Made by a program: the position numbers and the translations under genes. From Chloroflexota bacterium (GTDB lineage: Bacteria; Chloroflexota; Anaerolineae; Anaerolineales; Villigracilaceae), in contig JAIWOB010000112.1 in the NCBI GenBank assembly GCA_020217065.1, positions 1 to 10,000 on the forward strand: a stretch of 10,000 nucleotides of DNA. The letters are read 5' to 3'. A model generated the notes under the pieces. That model did not search any database and was not told where the DNA came from. It saw only the letters and a program-made list of their open reading frames with translations. The first letter of the stretch is position 1. Each line of letters begins with the position of its first letter. Below are positions 1 through 4,815 of the stretch, piece after piece.

Positions 1-682
1 TGCCGTTGGGAATGACGTGAATGGGTTTCCTGACCTTTTGTTCGAGCAGCAAGCGGCGGAATTTGGGCGAAGGCACGACGATTTGGTCGCCAAGGTTGGT
101 GGATGTGGCGCTAAACCAACGCGCCGCATGACGGATGATTGCGGTGCCGCCGATGACTTTGAGATAATGAGTGTAATCGGTAATGGAAGTGTGATAGGTA
201 TAGATAAGGGGCAGGTTTTTCGTGGAAGCGGTGAGATAAGCCAGCAGTCCCACCGTCAGCGGGCTGTGGGCGTGAAGGACGTCGAAGTGCTTGCGCGAAA
301 GATTCCAAGTGCTGCGCGGCGTCCCCAGCACGGCGACATAAACGGGAGGTTCGTTGAGGTATTTCAAGGAAGGCAGCCGAATGACGCCAGGCTCCTTGTC
401 TTTATAGCCGGGGAAATTCGGCGCAAAAACCGTGACCTGATGCCCGCGTTTTTGCAAACCGTCGAAAATTAATTGCAAGGACACGGAAACGCCGTTGACC
501 TGCGGCGCATACGTGTCGGTGAATAAGCCAATTCGCAGCGACCCCAAGTTGGGAGACTCAGCCGGCTTGGAAGCGAGTTTGGAAGTGATTTCCCTGGTGA
601 GTCTGCGGGGCAAATCTTTCGTAAGCGTTTTCGTCAAGTCGCGCGCAAGTTTTCTCGGCGACCTTGTTTCGTTTTTCGCCAT
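1..682 (-). CDS. Family 4 glycosyltransferase (GT-B fold), C-terminal part beyond the left edge
   Basis: Only the first 227 residues are present; the reading frame is open to base 1. After a basic N-terminal extension of about 48 residues comes the GT4 acceptor-domain start, LRIGLFTDTYAPQVNGVS (residues 49-66), with the glycine-containing loop after the first beta strand. HAHSPLTVG (138-145), YTYHT (161-165), VVPSPKFRRLL (202-212) and IPNG (224-227) are the usual landmarks of GT4 enzymes of the diacylglycerol glucosyltransferase or MgtA/PimB mannosyltransferase type. The nucleotide-sugar-binding C-terminal domain, with its E-x7-E motif, lies outside the window, so donor and acceptor cannot be named. 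The start at 682 is preceded by GAGGAGAA, 7 to 8 bases upstream. It lies 15 bases after the DUF951 gene, so the two are probably co-transcribed. A cytoplasmic, membrane-associated role in glycolipid or envelope polysaccharide synthesis is inferred from the family. Confidence 0.92.
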   Translation of the reverse strand, partial: MAKNETRSPRKLARDLTKTLTKDLPRRLTREITSKLASKPAESPNLGSLRIGLFTDTYAPQVNGVSVSLQLIFDGLQKRGHQVTVFAPNFPGYKDKEPGVIRLPSLKYLNEPPVYVAVLGTPRSTWNLSRKHFDVLHAHSPLTVGLLAYLTASTKNLPLIYTYHTSITDYTHYLKVIGGTAIIRHAARWFSATSTNLGDQIVVPSPKFRRLLLEQKVRKPIHVIPNG

Positions 683-697
683 GACAGTTTCTCCTCA

Positions 698-925
698 TCA
701 TGTTCTTGTCGTTTGTGAAATTTCTCCGCTCTTCTCTTCGCGCTTGGTCAGGTTTGCCTTCAAGCGCTTTGCCAGTTCGCGGCGGGTAAGCATGACGCGG
801 CGCTGGCAGCCCCTGCACTCCAGCCCAATATCCGCGCCAAGACGTATCACCGTCCATTCATAGGAACCGCAGGGATGAGGTTTTCGCAGGCGCACATGGT
901 CGTTCAATTGCAGGTCGAGAAGCAT
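698..925 (-). CDS. DUF951 family protein (75 aa)
   Basis: This small basic protein has the full DUF951 signature: an N-terminal strand (LNDHVRLRKPHPCGSYEW, residues 7-24), then VIRLGADIGLECRGC (26-40) and QRRVMLTRRELAKRLK (41-56). The three cysteines (C19, C37, C40) and H17 could bind a metal, but that is inference. No biochemical function is established for the family that I know of; it is widespread in Firmicutes and Chloroflexota as a protein of about 65-75 residues. The ATG at 925 is chosen because the family begins just before the LxLxD strand. The frame stays open further upstream, but that stretch (FNSSFMARSPC and onward) does not resemble the family and would cross the divergent promoter. 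No Shine-Dalgarno sequence precedes this ATG. A perfect TATAAT ends 7 bases before it, which suggests a leaderless message. The gene is first in a two-gene operon with the glycosyltransferase. Confidence 0.9.
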   Translation of the reverse strand: MLLDLQLNDHVRLRKPHPCGSYEWTVIRLGADIGLECRGCQRRVMLTRRELAKRLKANLTKREEKSGEISQTTRT

Positions 926-932
926 GGAAAAG

Positions 933-954
933 ATTATAGTCGAAGAATCGAAGA
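933..954 (-). promoter_or_regulatory. Promoter of the DUF951-glycosyltransferase operon, probably leaderless
   Basis: On the minus strand a perfect TATAAT (938 to 933) is followed by CTTTTCC and then the ATG of DUF951. Transcription starting about 7 bases after the -10 box would begin at or within a base or two of the A of the start codon. No good -35 hexamer sits 16-18 bases upstream. A direct repeat of TCGAAGA (plus-strand 940-946 and 948-954, period 8) abuts the -10 box and could be an activator site. Assignment rests on sequence alone. Confidence 0.55.
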
Positions 955-1069
955 GGCGGGACAGACGGGCGGCTGGGAGAGCCAAACAAGGGAAACTTTT
1001 GAAGTCATGGCGCTCTGCGCCGCCTAACGACGAGAGAAATATTTCCCAGCCGCGCTGCGTAAACTTTCC

Positions 1070-1097
1070 TTGAGAAAAAACGCGCTTTTGGGATAAT
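1070..1097 (+). promoter_or_regulatory. Sigma70-like promoter for the hydrolase-regulator operon
   Basis: TTGAGA (1070-1075) and GATAAT (1092-1097) each match the sigma70 consensus at five of six positions and are 16 bases apart. The start point would fall near 1104, giving a leader of roughly 87 bases. That leader contains a small hairpin (CTTTC-ACAA-GAAAG, 1126-1139). About 25 bases upstream of the -35 box is a near-palindrome centred on GAAATATTTC (1036-1045), a possible operator. The rest of the 926-1190 divergent region shows nothing recognisable. Confidence 0.5.
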
Positions 1098-1190
1098 GAG
1101 GTTGCAGCGGATACGCCGCCCCGCCCTTTCACAAGAAAGAGCGTTTGAAACAAAATCCTCAGGACGTTTCCAGAACAAGGAGAGCGCGCC

Positions 1191-2183
1191 ATGAAAGACG
1201 AGTTGAAAATCAAATTCTGGGGCGTGCGCGGAAGTCATCCCGCGCCCGGACCGGGAACGGTAAAATACGGCGGGAACACCGCCTGTGTGGAAATCACCGC
1301 CGGCGGACGCACGATTATCCTCGACGCCGGCACGGGCGTCATCCCCCTTGGGCGCGAACTGACAAGGCGCGCCGTTCAAGAAAAACGCCCGCTGGAATTA
1401 ACTCTGCTTTTCAGCCATTTACATCACGACCACACTCAGGGCTTTCCGTTTTTTGCGCCCGCTTATTTTCCAGGCGCGCGCCTGCATATCTTCGGTCCCG
1501 GCGGAACGCCTGAAACGCTGAGACAAGTCTTGGAACGAAACCAAGCCGCAGAGACCTTTCCGCTCAGCCTGCGCGACATGCCCGCCGCAAAAACCATCGA
1601 ATCGGTGCGGGATAGCCAGGTTCTCGTCTGGGACGACGAAGGGATTTGGGCGGGCGAGCCGGAATCAAGCGTCGGTCCCGGTGCGGCGGCGATTCGCATT
1701 TACAAATCACACGCCCATCCGGGCGGAGTCTACGTTTATCGTATCGAATGGCGGGGCAGGTCGGTCGTCTACGCCACCGACACCGAAGGCTATATCGGAA
1801 CAGACCGTAAACTGGCCGCTTTTGCGCGCGGCGCCGACCTGTTGATTCACGACGCGCAATATAGCGAAGACCACTATCGCGGACAGTTGGCTGGTTTTCC
1901 CTCCACGCAGGGATACGGTCATTCGACGGCGACGATGGCTGCGGAACTTGCAGCCGCCGCCGAAGTCAAAAGGCTGATTCTCTTTCATCACGACCCCGCC
2001 TATACAGACGACAGGGTCGCCGCGCAGGAATCAGCCGCGCAAGCCGTTTTCCCCTCCTCGCGCGCTGCCTGCGAAGGAATGGAAATTAAATTCCAACCAG
2101 AGGTCGGCGCTCTTTTCAGAAATTTCTCCATTGCAAAACCGAAGCCGGACTTCGACAAACGGCGGGACGGAAGTAAAATATGA
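1191..2183 (+). CDS. Metallo-beta-lactamase-fold hydrolase, probable phosphodiesterase-like enzyme
   Basis: The 330-residue protein begins with KIKFWGVRGSHPAPGP (6-21) and YGGNTACVEI (26-35), typical of an MBL-fold subfamily annotated as PhnP-like or ElaC-like metal-dependent hydrolases. The metal-binding motif is SHLHHDHTQGFPFF (75-88), i.e. HxHxDH with H76, H78, D80 and H81. Later ligand candidates are H174/H176, D197 (YATDTEG), D221 (IHDAQY), H244 (GYGHST) and H266/H267 (LFHHDP), so the dinuclear metal centre looks complete. No signal peptide is visible, so it is cytoplasmic. The start is supported by AAGGAG (1177-1182) at 8 bases spacing. Its TGA overlaps the ATG of the downstream Crp-type regulator (ATGA, 2180-2183), implying translational coupling. 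Hydrolysis of a phosphodiester, possibly the cyclic nucleotide sensed by that regulator, is inference from fold and context. The substrate is not known, and the basic tail (311-330) has no clear role. Confidence 0.88.
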   Translation: MKDELKIKFWGVRGSHPAPGPGTVKYGGNTACVEITAGGRTIILDAGTGVIPLGRELTRRAVQEKRPLELTLLFSHLHHDHTQGFPFFAPAYFPGARLHIFGPGGTPETLRQVLERNQAAETFPLSLRDMPAAKTIESVRDSQVLVWDDEGIWAGEPESSVGPGAAAIRIYKSHAHPGGVYVYRIEWRGRSVVYATDTEGYIGTDRKLAAFARGADLLIHDAQYSEDHYRGQLAGFPSTQGYGHSTATMAAELAAAAEVKRLILFHHDPAYTDDRVAAQESAAQAVFPSSRAACEGMEIKFQPEVGALFRNFSIAKPKPDFDKRRDGSKI

Positions 2184-2944
2184 ACCGCATGACCGACCTC
2201 AGAAAAGACGATACCCGTCACCTGCTCTCGGACATTCAATTGTTCGAAGGGTTGACCACGGCTCAATTGGACTGGATTTCAAAACACGCCCATCGCCGCG
2301 TCTTCAACGCAGGGACAAACGTCATCACCGCCGAGCAGCCCGGCGAGGCGGTGTATATCATCCTGCACGGGACGGTAAAAATTCACATCGAGCAAGGCGA
2401 GCGCGACGTGATTCTTTCCGTGCTGGGCAGCGGAGACCTGCTGGGCGAAATGAGCCTTATTGACAGCGTGGGACGTTCAGCAAGCGCCGTCACCCTCGAA
2501 ACCTCGCTGATGTTGTGGATGGATAAGAAAACTTTTAATTACCTGCTGGATAACTTTCCGCCCGTGGCGCGGAATCTGGTCAAGATTCTCTCCGCCCGCG
2601 TTCGTCTCTCCGACCAGGTGATTCAATCCCTCGCCACGCTGGACGTAAACGGCCGCGTAGCTCGACAAATTTTAGCCTTTGCCGAGCGCTACGGTCACGA
2701 AACGCCCGACGGAATCCGAGTCCCCCTTGCGTTGACCCAAAGCGACCTTGCCGATTTGGTCGGCGCTTCGCGCAAACGGGTCAATCAGACGATGGTGTTC
2801 TTTAAAGAGCAGGGACTGGTAAGCGCGGACTCAAATGGACCGTTTATCATCCACGATAGAGACGGGCTGGCAAAATTTTGCGCGGAATCCGCCGCCAGTT
2901 TTTCCCTTCAAAACGATAAGCCCGCTCAAAGATTCCGCGAGTGA
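2180..2944 (+). CDS. Crp/Fnr family transcriptional regulator
   Basis: This 254-residue protein has a cyclic-nucleotide-binding beta barrel (about 18-130), a long dimerisation helix (about 131-155) and a C-terminal winged helix-turn-helix (about 160-232). The phosphate-binding cassette is LLGEMSLIDSVGRSASAV (87-104). Glu90, Arg99 and Ser100 correspond to the CRP residues that hold the ribose and cyclic phosphate, so nucleotide binding is plausible. The recognition region is LTQSDLADLVGASRKRVNQT (185-204). The only cysteine is near the C-terminus (C234), so it cannot carry an FNR-type iron-sulfur cluster. The ATG at 2180 overlaps the upstream hydrolase stop and has a weak ribosome site (CGGAAG) 6 bases before it; another ATG at 2189 would lose three residues. 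Target genes cannot be read from the window, and no clear TGTGA-N6-TCACA site was found near the neighbouring genes. Confidence 0.93.
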   Translation: MNRMTDLRKDDTRHLLSDIQLFEGLTTAQLDWISKHAHRRVFNAGTNVITAEQPGEAVYIILHGTVKIHIEQGERDVILSVLGSGDLLGEMSLIDSVGRSASAVTLETSLMLWMDKKTFNYLLDNFPPVARNLVKILSARVRLSDQVIQSLATLDVNGRVARQILAFAERYGHETPDGIRVPLALTQSDLADLVGASRKRVNQTMVFFKEQGLVSADSNGPFIIHDRDGLAKFCAESAASFSLQNDKPAQRFRE

Positions 2945-2962
2945 AACGCGCCGTCGAAACGC

Positions 2963-3004
2963 CGCCCTGAAGATTAGGAAAAACTTCGGGGCGTTTGCGT
3001 TTTT
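2963..3004 (+). terminator. Rho-independent terminator after the Crp-type regulator
   Basis: CGCCCTGAAG (2963-2972) pairs with CTTCGGGGCG (2984-2993) through ten pairs, including one G-U, around an 11-base A-rich loop. TTTGCGTTTTTC follows, with a five-T run at 3000-3004. It lies 18 bases after the regulator stop codon and separates that operon from fumarase. Confidence 0.7.
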
Positions 3005-3052
3005 CTCCCCATATCCGCAGTTTTTTGAATGGCGTTTTTATATCTTCGGGAT

Positions 3053-3077
3053 TATGATTGTCAAAACTTCAGGAGGT
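3053..3077 (+). promoter_or_regulatory. Possible -10 box and strong ribosome-binding site for fumarase alpha
   Basis: TATGAT (3053-3058) is a good -10 match, but TTGAAT (3025-3030) is 22 bases upstream, too far for a normal -35, so the promoter call is weak. The AGGAGGT at 3071-3077 is a near-perfect ribosome site. It fixes the fumarase start at 3083 rather than the in-frame ATG at 3029, which would lie upstream of this -10 box. Confidence 0.4.
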
Positions 3078-3082
3078 TCCTC

Positions 3083-3955
3083 ATGCGAGATTTGACGAAT
3101 GAAATCCTTGAGCTTATCCGCCGCACGTCATCCAGCCTGCCGCCGGATGTGGAAAAACGCCTGCGCGAAGCGGTGGAAAAAGAAGAACCAGGCTCAGCGG
3201 CGCGCGGCGCGCTGGAGACCATCCTCAAGAACGTTGACCTTTCCCGCCAACAATCCACGCCCATTTGCCAGGACACCGGCACGCCGATTTTCTACGTCCA
3301 TTATCCCGTTGGCTGGTCCACGAGACAACTCAAGGAGCAGATTCGCTCCGCGATGGCGGAGGCGACCAAACGTTCGTACATGCGTCCCAACGCCGTAGAC
3401 GCCATCTACGACAAGAACACCGGCAACAACCTCGGCGGCGACGATTTTCCCTACATTCACTTTGAGGAAGTCGAAGGCGACGAGCTCACCATCGAGTTGA
3501 TGCTCAAAGGCGGCGGATGCGAAAACGTCGGACGGCAATACTCCCTGCCTGACAGCGGTCTGGGCGCAGGACGCGACCTGGCTGGAGTCCGCAAGGCGGT
3601 TTTAGACGCCGTCCACAAAGCGCAGGGACAGGGCTGCGCGCCCGGCATTTTAGGCGTCGCCATCGGCGGCGACCGAGGCTCTTCGTACATCAAATCGAAG
3701 GAAGTCTTGTTCAGCGAAATAGGCGCGCGCAACCCAGACCCCAAACTGGCGGAACTCGAAGAACGACTGACGAAGGAAGCCAACGAGATGGGCATTGGTC
3801 CCATGGGCTTTGGCGGCAAGACCACCGTGCTGGACACCAAAATTGTCGGCTTGAGCCGCCTGCCCGCTTCGTATTTCGTCTCCGTCTCGTACATGTGCTG
3901 GGCGTACCGCCGCCGCAAGATGACGGTCAAAGGCGAAGAAGTGATTTACGATTAA
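3083..3955 (+). CDS. Class I fumarate hydratase, alpha subunit ([4Fe-4S] type)
   Basis: With the beta subunit it forms the oxygen-sensitive iron-sulfur fumarase that interconverts fumarate and malate in the TCA cycle. The 290-residue length is normal for the separate alpha subunit, which corresponds to the N-terminal half of single-chain FumA. Key motifs are PICQDTGTPIF (60-70), RPNAVDAI (101-108), LMLKGGGCENVG (139-150), GCAPGILGVAIGGDRG (184-199) and GPMGFGGKTTVLD (239-251). Cys62, Cys146 and Cys185 are the three expected ligands of the catalytic [4Fe-4S] cluster, leaving the fourth iron free for substrate. The start is fixed by AGGAGGT 5 bases upstream. The L(+)-tartrate dehydratase pair TtdAB is homologous and cannot be strictly excluded, but nothing here suggests tartrate use. 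The stop codon lies inside an 11-bp direct repeat (3943-3967). A palindromic element separates it from its partner gene, which is unusual for obligate subunits. Confidence 0.93.
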   Translation: MRDLTNEILELIRRTSSSLPPDVEKRLREAVEKEEPGSAARGALETILKNVDLSRQQSTPICQDTGTPIFYVHYPVGWSTRQLKEQIRSAMAEATKRSYMRPNAVDAIYDKNTGNNLGGDDFPYIHFEEVEGDELTIELMLKGGGCENVGRQYSLPDSGLGAGRDLAGVRKAVLDAVHKAQGQGCAPGILGVAIGGDRGSSYIKSKEVLFSEIGARNPDPKLAELEERLTKEANEMGIGPMGFGGKTTVLDTKIVGLSRLPASYFVSVSYMCWAYRRRKMTVKGEEVIYD

Positions 3956-3967
3956 CGATTTACGATT
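3943..3967 (+). repeat. 11-bp direct repeat straddling the fumarase alpha stop codon
   Basis: GATTTACGATT occurs at 3943-3953 and again at 3957-3967, separated by AAC. The first copy supplies the last codons (for I-Y-D) and the first base of the TAA stop. Short tandem strings of this type also occur between genes in Anaerolineae genomes, but that is recollection, not something tested here. Confidence 0.7.
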
Positions 3968-3970
3968 GTT

Positions 3971-4018
3971 GGTCGAGTAGTCCTGAGCCGCCCGGCGGGC
4001 GAAGGACGCATCGAGACT
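3971..4018. repeat. REP-like imperfect palindrome between the fumarase subunit genes
   Basis: A GC-rich core, GCCCGGCGGGC (about 3990-4000), is flanked by imperfect arms: GGTCGAGTAGTCCT (3971-3984) and GAAGGACGCATCGAGACT (4001-4018). The reverse complement of the right arm shares CGA and GTCCT blocks with the left arm, so the whole 48 bases can fold into a bulged hairpin. No T run follows, so it is not a canonical terminator. The form resembles the dispersed extragenic palindromes of Chloroflexota genomes. One copy cannot prove repetitiveness. Confidence 0.6.
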
Positions 4019-4029
4019 AACAGCCGTGT

Positions 4030-4033
4030 GGAG
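4030..4033 (+). promoter_or_regulatory. Ribosome-binding site deciding the fumarase beta start
   Basis: GGAG lies 6 bases before the ATG at 4040. It overlaps the alternative in-frame GTG at 4028, which itself has no ribosome site upstream. The ATG at 4040 is therefore the better start and removes four residues (MENK). Confidence 0.65.
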
Positions 4034-4039
4034 AACAAG

Positions 4040-4660
4040 ATGAAACAAATAACCACTCCAATCTCTGATGATGTAATCCATGACCTCAAAGTCGGCGACG
4101 CGGTTGAATTGACCGGCATGATGGTTACCGGACGCGACGCCGTCCACAAGTGGATGATGGAGACCTTCATCAAAAAGACCCGCGCCCCGCAGGGAGACGA
4201 CTTGCAGGTGTACGAAGAGTTGAAAAAAATTTTGAACGGCTCGGTCATTTATCACTGCGGACCTGTCGTTTCGGGACTCGACACGAAGGAATATAAATTC
4301 GTCGCGGCGGGACCCACCACCTCCATCCGCGAGGAGCCATACCAGGCGGACGTGATGAAGCATTTCAACCTCAAAGGCGTCATCGGCAAGGGCGGCATGG
4401 GGGCGAAGACCCTCAAAGGCTGTCAGGAGACTCCCGCCGTCTACTTCCACGCCATCGGCGGCGCGGCTTCGTACATCGCCCAGACCGTGGTCAAGGTGCA
4501 TGGCGTCTATAAAATGGAGTTTGGCGTCCCCGAAGCCATCTGGGTCATCGAGGTCAAAGACTTTCCCGTCGTCGTCACGATGGACTCGCATGGCGGCAGT
4601 CAGCACGCGGTCGTCGAAGAGGCGTCCAAGAAAGTGTTGGACGACTTGCTGGTGAGATAG
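4040..4660 (+). CDS. Class I fumarate hydratase, beta subunit
   Basis: The 206-residue product is the swivelling C-terminal domain of class I fumarase as a separate chain. It completes the active site with the upstream alpha subunit. Landmarks are LKVGDAVELTG (16-26), GRDAVHKW (31-38), CGPV (73-76), AAGPTTSIRE (89-98), GVIGKGGMG (113-121) and FGVPEAIWVIEVKDFPVVV (161-179). The GPTTS and GKGGM motifs bind substrate carboxylates in the family. The internal stretch TRAPQGDDLQVYEELKKIL (47-65) makes it slightly longer than a minimal beta subunit. The gap to the alpha gene is 84 bases and holds a REP-like palindrome, so the two are not translationally coupled but should share one transcript. A strong hairpin terminator follows 17 bases after the stop. 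Assignment is firm; fumarase rather than tartrate dehydratase is inferred. Confidence 0.93.
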   Translation: MKQITTPISDDVIHDLKVGDAVELTGMMVTGRDAVHKWMMETFIKKTRAPQGDDLQVYEELKKILNGSVIYHCGPVVSGLDTKEYKFVAAGPTTSIREEPYQADVMKHFNLKGVIGKGGMGAKTLKGCQETPAVYFHAIGGAASYIAQTVVKVHGVYKMEFGVPEAIWVIEVKDFPVVVTMDSHGGSQHAVVEEASKKVLDDLLVR

Positions 4661-4677
4661 ACATAACATATCAACCC

Positions 4678-4747
4678 AGACCTGACAGGTTTCGACCAGA
4701 GGCGACTCGTTCCAAAGAGCCATGTGGAAACCTGTCAGGTCTTTTTA
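4678..4747 (+). terminator. Long-stem terminator after fumarase, REP-like
   Basis: AGACCTGACAGGTTTC (4678-4693) is perfectly complementary to GAAACCTGTCAGGTCT (4727-4742), a 16-bp stem that runs straight into TTTTTAT. The 33-base loop is unusually large and can pair internally (GGC and CTC at 4701-4708 with GAG and GCC at 4717-4722). The stem contains CCTGACAGG, itself nearly palindromic. It sits 17 bases after the beta-subunit stop and should end the fumarase transcript. Confidence 0.8.
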
Positions 4748-4762
4748 TATGGGAACCATCTC

Positions 4763-4815
4763 CCCCGCTGGGGCGTCATAGCGCTGAAATATCCCCCTAA
4801 AGGAGGGCTGCGGTC
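4763..4815 (+). promoter_or_regulatory. Leader of the alpha-2-macroglobulin gene
   Basis: A small hairpin, CCCC-GCT-GGGG (4763-4773), lies between the fumarase terminator and the gene. AAAGGAGGG (4799-4807) is a strong ribosome site 8 bases before the ATG at 4816. No convincing -35/-10 pair was found here; TTTATATG overlapping the terminator tail (4744-4751) is the best -10-like string. The promoter is therefore unassigned. Confidence 0.4.

Noticed and set aside
17..472. 151-codon plus-strand open frame at the left edge
   Set aside because: It overlaps the minus-strand glycosyltransferase, whose motifs are clear, and has no plausible domain.
926..1213. Upstream extension of the DUF951 frame to an ATG at 1213
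   Set aside because: It would add 96 unconserved residues, cross the divergent promoter and enter the hydrolase gene. The family start matches the ATG at 925.
3029..3082. Earlier in-frame ATG for fumarase alpha
   Set aside because: It has no ribosome site, lies upstream of the likely -10 box, and the 18 added residues do not resemble the family. AGGAGGT supports 3083.
2945..3082. Crp-type operator upstream of fumarase
   Set aside because: No two-fold TGTGA/TCACA or TTGAT/ATCAA pair with correct spacing was found, so regulation of fumarase by the neighbouring regulator is not supported.
3650..4723. 357-codon open frame on the minus strand across both fumarase genes
   Set aside because: It is antisense to two well-conserved genes and the terminator, has no recognisable domain, and has the His/Asp/Val-rich composition of a GC-rich shadow frame.
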